From contig CALWIA010000027.1 of the NCBI GenBank assembly GCA_944380605.1, positions 186,001 to 250,000 on the forward strand: 64,000 bases of DNA, in the 5' to 3' direction. This stretch comes from an uncultured Lachnospiraceae bacterium (lineage in GTDB: Bacteria > Bacillota > Clostridia > Lachnospirales > Lachnospiraceae). The notes beneath the pieces were generated by a model that had not been told where the DNA came from, made no database searches, and saw only the letters and a program-made list of their open reading frames with translations. A program made the position numbers and the translations under genes. This document shows, piece by piece, positions 10,801 through 18,810 of this stretch. The stretch's first letter is position 1; each line of letters opens with the position of its first letter.

Positions 10801-13800
10801 AGGCGGCAACGCGGTTTGAGAACCAGTTCTATGCGGCCTGTCTGCGGATTGAAAAACTGGATTCTGTGACCCATGAAAACCTGCTGCACGACGACGCGGT
10901 TTTCTGCCTGTACGCGGCGGAGCGCCAGACAGCGGAAGATGGAATGGGAGAGGTGAAATTTTATGAAGAGGATACGGTGATTACCGGCAGCAGGGAGTTT
11001 CTGGAAAGCATGGGCGCATCGGATATTCGGCCGTGGAAGCGGGACGGTATCGCGGGAGCGGTGCAGCAGCTGCTGGAACAGCTGACAGGAGAAACGGGCG
11101 CCGCGTTCAGCGGCGTGGTGCCGGCGGGAACGCCGATATGCCGGGAGGAAGAACAGATCTGGATGACAGACAGCCAGGGAATGAAAACCGGAACCTTCCG
11201 GGCATTTTCCACAGCCAGAGATGGAGAACTGCCGGAGAATGGAGGACAGACTGCCGGAAGCCAGAATACCGGATACCTGGAGACGCCGGAACCTTTGGGC
11301 GCGGGCGTCTACGTGCTGGCGGAAGTGAAGGCCCCTGCAGGCTACACCCGGAGCCGGCCGGTGGCCATTGAGATTTACAGCGACCAGATCTCCTATTATC
11401 AGGACGGAGACCGGGACCGGCGGATCGCGGCAGCCGTCTATGAATATCCGGAAGAGACGGCCAGGGTTTATGTGGAAAACGCGCCGGTCCGGCTGCAGGT
11501 GGAAAAGAAAAAACAGTCTTACGGGCTTCCGAAAAAGGAACAGATGGTGACGTTTCGCGTCAGCGGACGCGTGGATGGTTCCCTGGCGCAGATCGGCGGG
11601 AACCCGGCGTATGAGTATGCCTATGAGAACGGGCAGTACCTGGGGTATGCCTGGAAAAAGGGTACGCTGGAATATCTGCAGGGGCTGAAAGAAGCCGGCG
11701 AGCCGGTGGAGATCGTGTACCACGGCTCCGTATTTGCCGGGTACGGTTATCTGACAAGGCCCAGAGAAACGGCGGACGACGAGAACGGATACGTGACCGG
11801 CGCAGTGATGACGCTGTTTGAAGGCATGACGCTGACTCCTTCCGGCCTGGGAGGAGATCAGGGATACGAAGGCCTGAAAATTGAGCGGAATCTGACCGGC
11901 ACGGTGGAGCGGATGTACGTGCAGGAAGGATACGCGGGAACCCGGACCGAATTTGTCCAGGTACAGGATGAGGATACGGGAGAATGGGCCTGGACGGCAA
12001 AAACCGTCAGCCGGCCGGACACAGAGATCCTGTATTACGATCTGGGAGGACTGGACGTGTTTGCATCCGTGGCTGCGGAAACAGGGCAAATCCGCTGCGG
12101 CTATGACAGCAGGCATGAAAAAGTGCCGCTGGAAACGCTGGAGGACGACAAGCAGACGATTCGTCCCACAGGGCGGGAACATTCCATTTTCGCCTTTAAA
12201 GATGGAGCGCCGTATCTGGAACTGACCGGCGGAGACCTGACTGCGGTGTCTTATTCGCCGCTGGACAAGGCCTTTACCGGCGGCATGGCGCAGATCCGGC
12301 GCCTGCCGGACGGCAGCGCGGCGCAGACGGAAGGCGTGGTCCTGTATCATCTGGACGCCGACGGGAACCGGGACGCCATGGTGGATCCGGAAACCGGCAT
12401 GGCCTATCTGTTGGACGAGGAAAACCGGCAGGTCTATGTGTGGCCGGTGACAGTGGAAGAACCAGGGGGAGCCGGAAGCCTGGTGATGGACAAAATTGCC
12501 ACCTCCCGGATTGGTACCGTGGGAGAAAACCGGGAAGATCTGATCACGCCGGAACACCCGGAAAGCGGCTATATCACAGGAACCTGGGAAAGCGAAAACG
12601 GAGAAGAAAGCCACAAGGCTTCCACCGCGGTGAAAAACGGGCAGGGGCAGTCCTTAAACGGGGAAGTGCTTCTCAATGAAAACAACGGATCCTTTCCCAA
12701 AACCATGGAACCGGTGCTGGACGCATACGGCCTGCCGGAGTATTACCCGGATTCCGGGGACACCTACCGGGAATCGGAGACCTTGTATGACCGCAGCGGA
12801 GAGACTGTGCGGGAAAAGACATCGGATCTGACGGAAGCCTATGATGGGAACAGCTACCGGATCCGGCAGGAAGACGGAGGACAGGCGGCGGAAGATCCGC
12901 CTCTGAAGCACCGGAAAGGAGAGGGGTATATTCTGGAAAACACCTGGATTTCCGGGGAGAAATCGCCCAATGATCCCTTTGCGGACGAGATGACCCAGGG
13001 ACAGCCGGATCTTCTGAAGCGGATTCCTGCCGGGACCTATATTCTGGAGGAAGTGACAGCGCCGGAGGGCCGTGTCCGGGGATTTCCAAAGGCGGTGCAG
13101 GTACAGGAAGATCCGGAGATTCAGAACATTTCCATGGAGGACGATACGACCAAGGTGCTGATTCGAAAAGCCGATGGGACGGAACGGCCGGTGTATGAAG
13201 TGCTGGATATGCAGAACCGCTCCGCTTCCGGAGAACCGGAAAGCCTGAGAACAGCGCAGGAGACAAAACTCTCTTTTGGAGGCCGCCAGGTATCCGGGGC
13301 CGTACTGGCTCTGTATGAGGCAAAACGGGTGTCTGTTGGAGCCGGTTCCCGGCTGGTGAAAAAAAGCGAAGAACCGTTGGTCTGCGCTTCCACCAACAGC
13401 CGGCCGGGAGCGGAGGAATGGCTGACAGCCAGGTGGACCACGGAAGATACGCCGCTGTACCTGGAAGGGATTCCGGCAGGGGAGTATTTGCTGGAGGAAC
13501 TGGAGACGCCGGAAGGGTTTGTGTCTGCAGAACCCAAAGAGGTGGTGATCCGGGCGTCAGGAGACGTGCAGGAATTTGCCATGTACAACGACCATACAAA
13601 GATCGAAGTGGACAAATACCGGATGGAAAACGGAGAACCGGTCCGGGTCGGCGGCGCCGCGTTCGCCCTGTATCCGGCGTCGGAAATCAATGGGGAAATT
13701 CAGTACGAGGAAACCCGGCCGGCGGCGGTCTGGACCAGCAGCGATGGAACGGAATACGCGGATTTTATGGAAACATTTGAAGCCTTGTACCGGGAGTACG

Positions 13801-16800
13801 GAACCGGTCTGCGGGAAGTATCCTGGAATGGAGGAGGAACCGTGCAGCACGCCGGGTATGTGTCCCATACGCAGATCGGGCCGGAAAGCGGCGGCCGGCC
13901 GTCGGACTTTCCCACCGCTTCGGTGATGCTGTGGGAAACGGAAGAGGGAGTCCGGATACGGACCGCGGCCTATCAGCAGCAGGACAGCCGCCAGGGAAGA
14001 GACTTTATTTTTGAATACCAGATAGACTATCAGGAGCTGCCGGAGCTGGGCAGCCGGGCCGTGACGTATCTGACGCCGGAAGGGACCAGAAGGTTTGACT
14101 ATCTGCCGGCAGGCGGCGTCTACGTACTGGCGGAAACCAAAGCGCCGGAAGGGTTCGCGCCGGTGGAGCCGGTGGTGATCCGGGTGGAAGAGCGGGCGGA
14201 AATCCAGTATTACGGAATGGAAAATGAAGAAAACACGCTGGTTGTTTCCAAAACGGCGGAAGGGGAAGAAAAAGAACTGGCCGGAGCCAGGCTGGCCCTC
14301 TACCGTGCGGATGAGGAAGGAAATTTCCGGCAGGAAGACGCCTGGCTGGCGGCAGAATGGACCAGCGGGGAAGACGGGGAGCCGCATACGCTGCGCCGCC
14401 TTCCGGAGGGCATGTATTACCTGGCGGAACTGGAGGCTCCGGACTATTACACAACGTTTGAACCGGTTCCCATTGTATATCAGGGACAGGACCGGATTTC
14501 CTTTGTGCGGGTATCAGACCGGCCGGCGCGGGGCAGGCTGGAGATCCGGAAAACCGACGCCGGTCAGGAACTTCTGACCGGAGCGGTATTTCAGGTGTCC
14601 GCCTGGCGGAAAGAAGACCGGACTTGTCCGGTGTATTCCAGAATCGTCAGCGATCACGGCGGCATCGTACGGCTGGAGGATCTGCCGGTGGGAGAAGCGG
14701 ACCAGGCGGGAGTCATCACGCCTTATATCTATACGGTGGAGGAACTGGTACCGCCGGATGGATACGCGGTTTCTCAGACCTCCTGGGAGTTTTCGTTTCA
14801 GCCGGACCGGGACGGGGTCTCCTATGCCTGGGATGCGATGGCGGAAGAAGTTCTGTATGCTGTAAACGAAAAAACGAAGGTGGTGATCCGGAAAGAAGAC
14901 TTTGACAGCAGCGCGTTTGTGGACGGAGCCCAAATGGCGGTATATGAAGTGCTGGGTACGGACGAACAGGGCCGGTATCAGTATGAGGAAGAAAATCCGG
15001 TACAGACGTGGATGACCAGAGCGGAAACCCCGTCCTATGTGCTGGAAGGGCTGACGGCGGGAAGGACGTACTTGTTGATGGAAATCAAAGCACCGGATGG
15101 CTATGAACCCATGGAGCCGGCTGCCTTTACCTTGTCGGCAGATGGAACGTCCATCGTCTTTTTAAGCAGCGGCGCGTATACGGTGAACCTTCACGGATCC
15201 GGGGACGCCATAGAAGCGGCGACCCTGGCCGGCCGGTACGGCGTCAAAACAGAGATGGAGGTGCGGGACAGCGAAGGAAATCGGATCGCCGGCTGGACCG
15301 CGGGAGGTGAAGGCCATATTCTGACGCCGGACGATGGCATCCGGGACGGGGAAGTGTATGTATTTACGGAAACCGTGGTTTACAGCGATGGGTCCCGGGA
15401 AGTGACGGGGCAGAAAACTGTAAGAATCCATCTGCAGGATGGAAAGTACCAGGTTTCGGACCGGCGCGTCCAGGAAACGGAACTGAAGATTCTGGACGAA
15501 GAAGGACAGCCGGCGGCTGTCTGGCATCCGTCGGAACAGAATCCGGAATTGACCCTTGCCAATCCGGCCAGCCCCGAGCCGATTCGCCTGATTTCCCGGA
15601 ACGTGCATGGAGAAGGCGGAAGCGCGCTGAATCCCAGACAGGCGGTGCTCCATTCGATTACCTATACCAATGAAAGCCGCAGCCAGGAAATGATCCGGAT
15701 CCGGGTGCAGCTGGGAGCGGAACAGAAGCTGCTGGATCCGGGAAGCGGACAGATCCTCGGAGAGGAACTGATTTTTGAGATACAAGAAGCACAGCCGGGA
15801 GAAAGCGGCACCGTATCCTTTGTGTCAGAGATACAGCCGGGAGCGGAAGCCGTTTCCGTAACGGCAGCTATGGAAGCCGGAAGCCGGCACAGCAGCGGGA
15901 CATGGACGGTACCGGTACTGCAGGAAGGCCGCCTGACGGTGTACAGCCGTCTCACTGGTACAGGAAGTCAGAACGCGGCGGAGGAAGAAAGCCGGTTCCG
16001 GATCTATCTGTACACGGAAGATGGAGAAGAACTGAAGGGAAGCTATGCTTATACAGGAAGCCGGAAAGGCCGGCTGCAAAGCGGGAACGCGGTGACCCTG
16101 GCCGGCGGAGAATGGATCCATATTGATCCTTCGGCATATTACCGGCGGATCCGGTACCGAGTGGTACGGGAGGCGGACGCCTTTGCTCCGCTCCCACAGA
16201 CTCTGGAAGGACAGGTACCGGAAGAATCGGGGGCCTGCGCGGTATTTGTACGGCAGGCGGAAGACCCGGCGCAGCGGCAGCTGTTTGCCGGAGGAGAAGC
16301 GTATCTGCTGGAAGAAACCCTGGTATACAGCGATGGCAGCCGGCAGCCATCGCGGCGTCTGCGGATGGAACTGGATGACGCCGGCCGGGTGCGGATGCTG
16401 TCTGTCTTTGACCGGAAACCGGGAGTGGAGATCACCAAGACCGATCTGACCGGACAGCAGGAGATTGCAGGCGCGCGGCTGCAGCTGAAAGATCTGGATG
16501 GACGCGTACTGGAGCAGTGGATTTCCGGAGACGAGCCCCACCGCATAGAAACCAGCCTTACACCTGGAGAAACCTATGTCCTTCATGAAGATCTGGCTCC
16601 GGCAGGCTACGCCTATGCGTCAGATCTGCCGTTTACCGTATCGGAAACCGGGATTACGGCGCTGGTGCAGATGGAAGACGCGCCCACCTGTGTGCGCGTC
16701 ACGAAGCGGGACATTACCGGAGAAGCGGAAGTGCCCGGCGCGCGGATGCAGATTCTGGATATGGAAGGACGTGTGCTGGAACAGTGGATCTCCGGGGAAG

Positions 16801-18743
16801 AACCCCACGAAATTACGGGGAAGCTGGAAGCCGGACAGACCTATATACTCCACGAGGAAGCCGCGCCGTCGGGATACGCCTATGGGGCGGACGTGGAATT
16901 TACGGTGTCGGAAGACGGTACGGTAGATCTGGTGGAGATGCGGGACGAGAAAACCCGGCTGGAAATTGTAAAGATAGACGCCAGAACCAAAGAGGCGCTG
17001 GAAGGCGCGGTCCTGCAGCTGGAAACAGAACAAGGAGAGGCGGTGGAGACATGGGTCAGTAAAAAGGAAGCCCACATCATCGAAGGAAAGCTGGAAGCCG
17101 GCCGGACCTTTTTTGTCCGGGAACTGCAGCCGCCGGCGGGATATGAGCCGGCGAAGACCCTGTGGGAGGCGGTGATTCCCAGAGAGCCGGGAACGGTGCA
17201 GGTGACGGCGGAAAACCAAAAAGAGCCGGAAGAACCGGAGAAGCCGGAAGAACCTGAAAAACCGGAAGAGCCGGAGAAGCCAAAGGAGGAGATGGAAGAA
17301 GAGCCGGCGCGGCTGCGCTTCTATAAAAAGGACGCGGATACGCTGCAGGGCCTGGCGGGAGCGGAGATTTCCTTTTTTGACCAGTCCGGCCGGCTGGTGG
17401 GAAAGGAGACGTCCGGGGCCGATGGACTGCTGACGATCGCAGGGCTGCCGGATGGAACCTACTATTACCAGGAGACGAAAGCGCCGGATGGATATCTGCT
17501 GGATGAGGAAAAACACCGGTTTACCGTGAAACACGGGCAGATTCAGGAATCGGAGGCGGAGATCTGGAACCGGCGTCAGCCGGAAGAAACCCGATTCGGA
17601 ACCATCCTGGTGCGCTACGGGACCGGAAGGACCGGCTCCGGCTCTCTGGGGTTCGGCGGCCTGGAAATGCCGGTTCCCCGGACAGGAGACAGCCGGAATG
17701 CGTGGCTTTGGATGCTGTTTGCCGGTTCCGCGGCGGTGCTGTGTCTTCTGGCGGCGCTGCAGAAAAGGCAGAAGAAAAAGACAAAGAAATCACTATGGAA
17801 AACAGGGCTCTGGATTCTGTTAGCCGCCGTGCTGACAGCCGGCGCGTGTCCCTTAAAGACCCAGGCGGAAACCGTGCGGGCCGGAAGCGGAGAAGAGCGG
17901 ATCGTCCGGTCGGACCCGGTTCCGGAAGAACAGGAAGAAACAGCCGTGCCGCCGCCGGTCCGATACTGGGACGGAGAAGAATACCGGCTGAAGTCCTGGC
18001 AGAGAATGGCGGCGGAGATACCGGAACAGCAGGTGGAGGCGGAAAAGGTTCTGGTATATCCGCAGGTGGAACAGGCGGACCAGATTCCGCAGGAAGCCGA
18101 GATCGAAGTGAAAAATGAAGAAACCGGTGCGGCGGGCACCTTCTTGGTTCCGCTGGCGGAGGCCCGGCTGGAAAACGGAACCTGGACATCGGATTTTTCC
18201 CTTCCCATTCTGGCGAAGGAATATGATGCGGGTGTCTTCTATATTGGAGAGAAAACCGCGCGGCTGCCGGAAGAAAACCCGTTTGTCGGCTATGAACAGG
18301 ATCTGCTGGAACTGGCCGGCCTGGATCCGGAGTATTATGTGATTGAACATTCTGCCTGGACGTCACAGCCGTGGACAGGAGAGGACGGCCTGGTGTACCG
18401 CCAGGCTGCTGCCGCCGGACAGAAATACGTGGCGGACTGCCGGGCGGTGTACCGGGGAACCGTTACCCTGCCTTCGGTTCCCGGCACGGTCTGGGAAGCA
18501 GTCTATGAGCCGGTGAAAGCCGCCGCTTCCACGCCGGATACGGCGGAACCGGCGGCAAAAGACGGCGGCCAGACGGCAGATCCCGATTTGGAACCGCAGG
18601 AAGCCGGGAACTGGTATCAGAAGGTGCGCCAGGTCCTGCTGCTGGGCATTGGCTGTCTGCTGCTCTGGATCCTGGCGGTACTGCTTCTGCGCCGGATTCT
18701 GATCCGGCGAATCGAAAAGAAGAAACGGGAAGGAGGACGATAA
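4839..18743 (+). CDS. Giant Cna_B/SpaA-repeat surface protein with an internal VPRTG sorting signal and an extra C-terminal membrane module
   Basis: The protein has 4634 residues. ATG 4839 follows GAGGAG by 8 nt and starts a clear signal peptide (MRQKKWKRLLAGLLAAVTL). An N-terminal domain with HYFCIDHRG (about residue 53) resembles the start of thioester-type adhesin heads, but this is not certain. From ~360 onward come many Cna_B/SpaA prealbumin-like units, each with a K-D/T-D lysine strand and a 'YxLxExxAPxGY' strand whose Glu fits intramolecular isopeptide bonds (for example starting near 2002, 2921, 3133, 3233, 3347, 3862, 3951, 4041 and 4158). A PEKPEE linker lies at 4130-4155. VPRTGDS (4279-4285), a hydrophobic span and RQKKKTKK form a standard sorting signal, but the frame continues with a second signal-peptide-like segment, ~250 extracellular residues and a final transmembrane helix ending RRIEKKKREGGR. 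No sortase gene is in view. Confidence 0.88.
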   Translation: MRQKKWKRLLAGLLAAVTLTTAVPGPSAIDALAGKENWGNQDTYWSSTWHYFCIDHRGVASNSHGNDGDLYQCFAPSAGLSESETAMIFWAAFSMLSGFSNQPVIGKYYSQINEKAAAAGLRPLEPRMTQDDLGMVLHLESARQKYPWLADAMEKGDQYLALAGLLAGGETPGSGGASGVPALLQGCISPESAYVVEEGTMVMAFDPSGADRDFIRSVPLKFWNGSEYAAEIPAGWSYEKTDTSIVFHCEDGTAPRLQIQFDTEGTGYGLGAGSGYTSAQEFYEDHLELWLCVQCAGTHKNVAGGEAPLESHQRCVYLEIPDQVLQADYYASIGPRQEEEEKGSIQFTLYRHEEDFRSDYNLQMYKYDFETGQPLEGATFKLYERFDDSGQIDREADGPAHLYIGGEPYDSGYKDTPAVWEGFRFVTSLTTDADGYASYGVNHGYHYEKTFCDGHPLPQLVSVPEAETDAEGNVANQDAIDQAEAENERLEAAWEDCVEDCETYAEEREGVHFHWVNEGADASASGEEAYAASGCQADCQATYEKFTALRYSYALEEEEAREGYIRHGLHSEDIPIEIITTDASQNGANAVFSGAYSGDLEMGSLFSHSLEAAEETEKDEHEDRIEEPQEIPEPASPEAEVYRQPLLSLYEGEAPAVSTASNARFARATAGNAAGREEGLAATPGNAGRKEAAARIRFLEHGGDGRTGIPEGDESEDSGYHLFEDALKEVFQNAGVGNPVEAGPSDRFSHCGGQDGEGDSWRIYDHRTEGEIHINKRDMELEAGVSDMYHAYGDTQGDGTMEGAVYGLFAAEPLVHPDGKTGTVYQAGDLVAVAATDKNGDASFMAITEAPGYTYNYETGGIEPRSPEEPVQGPVNLYVREQTFDDYTADGRYWRSYTDNEAANGNCWIGRPLFLGDYYIKELSRSEGYELSVSNRLDPLTNQGQNLEEAPETDGSQGNAVVTKNLFFETRPSENAAGTYDDPDYDELFFFVQSERTGTEGFDVLLGNLPEGTRAYRAESGIRREEVEIPFGEYEKHLLYDEAGNPVYVVVQEEYQYPKYQEDGALMTREKPVNYRASGVWEAPRRPLDEEAAEQAVTGAMDGMTEGETAYRLKQPFDPERDFLFVKARLEAVLRACGKSSPEDEDGYSSLERGVYDRGSRGEDPVRYGAAVQKLELSAGSGQEPVLVGDVLLSLLDYYNTNSFWDYGGLDAAQEADDGWIFTLYTAAAGHSEVFWTADPEGNAWFYRMIPYLPDDAAEPPRMVYVTYAEDETAWGRLEDAGFYELPGGSRMGQALLAPDAQVDGSGRILARTVRENVYYEIGETPLDSQGRPIQAFEYRQPVRTEIVEVEEKVWAEIPVFSRDGKWYAHVEGSYTDQFGNAWTDESGSLLHELRLVVPQRLVELNPEDVEGKEGWEAGDEMGGGAYWLLFQNAYVKTYRSAGQSEFGPDSYVQSQSLTYLGDGYVWQDGEGIPGSASNTRNQPVQVLERPIKQKVQVTKHIRTIEGEAADRLDNFRFKIYLKSNLQRLFRNEQGEVRWLDRKGNPADVMDMKEAYPELVQKLYTEVMHGTDPLYRDPLDAVQANPALYAYEDGEIADQQEPGYTALLETMVRDVTDETGTRREKTYNYEKFFDAMETANQDKWDGEGSSYTSHRPIGNLPNRVWQAEENAKASDAVRQFAIDWYLRDTAAKRMRKLPETGAAQAEGALAYGDQLYDEALSEALEKAENYLKPFFAYDLDAIYAIAWDAQEQGGSDGDWTTVSADMEGENGCFGTSAYLPYGTYVIVEQQPGEPGLKDLKNKHFQKDSPKEISLPAVYEEESEDLLDSCYTYDADLSPQETAGAWAIRFGEESHVIQARNHSGDFQIYKYGLSLSQTENTLHGTDQPGAGAYFALSQSPLRPYLNAYNDADDRTQEPVTYYLSEGMSGRGGVSAVYRYSSVSEAAGNAHGIRSMTGVLTAYDGQYAAMLVPWSQEHVREEETGKKEGQAATRFENQFYAACLRIEKLDSVTHENLLHDDAVFCLYAAERQTAEDGMGEVKFYEEDTVITGSREFLESMGASDIRPWKRDGIAGAVQQLLEQLTGETGAAFSGVVPAGTPICREEEQIWMTDSQGMKTGTFRAFSTARDGELPENGGQTAGSQNTGYLETPEPLGAGVYVLAEVKAPAGYTRSRPVAIEIYSDQISYYQDGDRDRRIAAAVYEYPEETARVYVENAPVRLQVEKKKQSYGLPKKEQMVTFRVSGRVDGSLAQIGGNPAYEYAYENGQYLGYAWKKGTLEYLQGLKEAGEPVEIVYHGSVFAGYGYLTRPRETADDENGYVTGAVMTLFEGMTLTPSGLGGDQGYEGLKIERNLTGTVERMYVQEGYAGTRTEFVQVQDEDTGEWAWTAKTVSRPDTEILYYDLGGLDVFASVAAETGQIRCGYDSRHEKVPLETLEDDKQTIRPTGREHSIFAFKDGAPYLELTGGDLTAVSYSPLDKAFTGGMAQIRRLPDGSAAQTEGVVLYHLDADGNRDAMVDPETGMAYLLDEENRQVYVWPVTVEEPGGAGSLVMDKIATSRIGTVGENREDLITPEHPESGYITGTWESENGEESHKASTAVKNGQGQSLNGEVLLNENNGSFPKTMEPVLDAYGLPEYYPDSGDTYRESETLYDRSGETVREKTSDLTEAYDGNSYRIRQEDGGQAAEDPPLKHRKGEGYILENTWISGEKSPNDPFADEMTQGQPDLLKRIPAGTYILEEVTAPEGRVRGFPKAVQVQEDPEIQNISMEDDTTKVLIRKADGTERPVYEVLDMQNRSASGEPESLRTAQETKLSFGGRQVSGAVLALYEAKRVSVGAGSRLVKKSEEPLVCASTNSRPGAEEWLTARWTTEDTPLYLEGIPAGEYLLEELETPEGFVSAEPKEVVIRASGDVQEFAMYNDHTKIEVDKYRMENGEPVRVGGAAFALYPASEINGEIQYEETRPAAVWTSSDGTEYADFMETFEALYREYGTGLREVSWNGGGTVQHAGYVSHTQIGPESGGRPSDFPTASVMLWETEEGVRIRTAAYQQQDSRQGRDFIFEYQIDYQELPELGSRAVTYLTPEGTRRFDYLPAGGVYVLAETKAPEGFAPVEPVVIRVEERAEIQYYGMENEENTLVVSKTAEGEEKELAGARLALYRADEEGNFRQEDAWLAAEWTSGEDGEPHTLRRLPEGMYYLAELEAPDYYTTFEPVPIVYQGQDRISFVRVSDRPARGRLEIRKTDAGQELLTGAVFQVSAWRKEDRTCPVYSRIVSDHGGIVRLEDLPVGEADQAGVITPYIYTVEELVPPDGYAVSQTSWEFSFQPDRDGVSYAWDAMAEEVLYAVNEKTKVVIRKEDFDSSAFVDGAQMAVYEVLGTDEQGRYQYEEENPVQTWMTRAETPSYVLEGLTAGRTYLLMEIKAPDGYEPMEPAAFTLSADGTSIVFLSSGAYTVNLHGSGDAIEAATLAGRYGVKTEMEVRDSEGNRIAGWTAGGEGHILTPDDGIRDGEVYVFTETVVYSDGSREVTGQKTVRIHLQDGKYQVSDRRVQETELKILDEEGQPAAVWHPSEQNPELTLANPASPEPIRLISRNVHGEGGSALNPRQAVLHSITYTNESRSQEMIRIRVQLGAEQKLLDPGSGQILGEELIFEIQEAQPGESGTVSFVSEIQPGAEAVSVTAAMEAGSRHSSGTWTVPVLQEGRLTVYSRLTGTGSQNAAEEESRFRIYLYTEDGEELKGSYAYTGSRKGRLQSGNAVTLAGGEWIHIDPSAYYRRIRYRVVREADAFAPLPQTLEGQVPEESGACAVFVRQAEDPAQRQLFAGGEAYLLEETLVYSDGSRQPSRRLRMELDDAGRVRMLSVFDRKPGVEITKTDLTGQQEIAGARLQLKDLDGRVLEQWISGDEPHRIETSLTPGETYVLHEDLAPAGYAYASDLPFTVSETGITALVQMEDAPTCVRVTKRDITGEAEVPGARMQILDMEGRVLEQWISGEEPHEITGKLEAGQTYILHEEAAPSGYAYGADVEFTVSEDGTVDLVEMRDEKTRLEIVKIDARTKEALEGAVLQLETEQGEAVETWVSKKEAHIIEGKLEAGRTFFVRELQPPAGYEPAKTLWEAVIPREPGTVQVTAENQKEPEEPEKPEEPEKPEEPEKPKEEMEEEPARLRFYKKDADTLQGLAGAEISFFDQSGRLVGKETSGADGLLTIAGLPDGTYYYQETKAPDGYLLDEEKHRFTVKHGQIQESEAEIWNRRQPEETRFGTILVRYGTGRTGSGSLGFGGLEMPVPRTGDSRNAWLWMLFAGSAAVLCLLAALQKRQKKKTKKSLWKTGLWILLAAVLTAGACPLKTQAETVRAGSGEERIVRSDPVPEEQEETAVPPPVRYWDGEEYRLKSWQRMAAEIPEQQVEAEKVLVYPQVEQADQIPQEAEIEVKNEETGAAGTFLVPLAEARLENGTWTSDFSLPILAKEYDAGVFYIGEKTARLPEENPFVGYEQDLLELAGLDPEYYVIEHSAWTSQPWTGEDGLVYRQAAAAGQKYVADCRAVYRGTVTLPSVPGTVWEAVYEPVKAAASTPDTAEPAAKDGGQTADPDLEPQEAGNWYQKVRQVLLLGIGCLLLWILAVLLLRRILIRRIEKKKREGGR

Positions 18744-18810
18744 ACCGCTTTTAAAACAGGCGCATTTTTGCTATGATAGGGGGAGGAACAGCTGCAAGGA
18801 GGATTTGTGT

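Noticed and set aside
17795-18118. Separate gene starting at ATG 17795 in another frame, splitting the giant protein
   Set aside because: That frame lacks a signal peptide or membrane helix, whereas the main frame continues into both.
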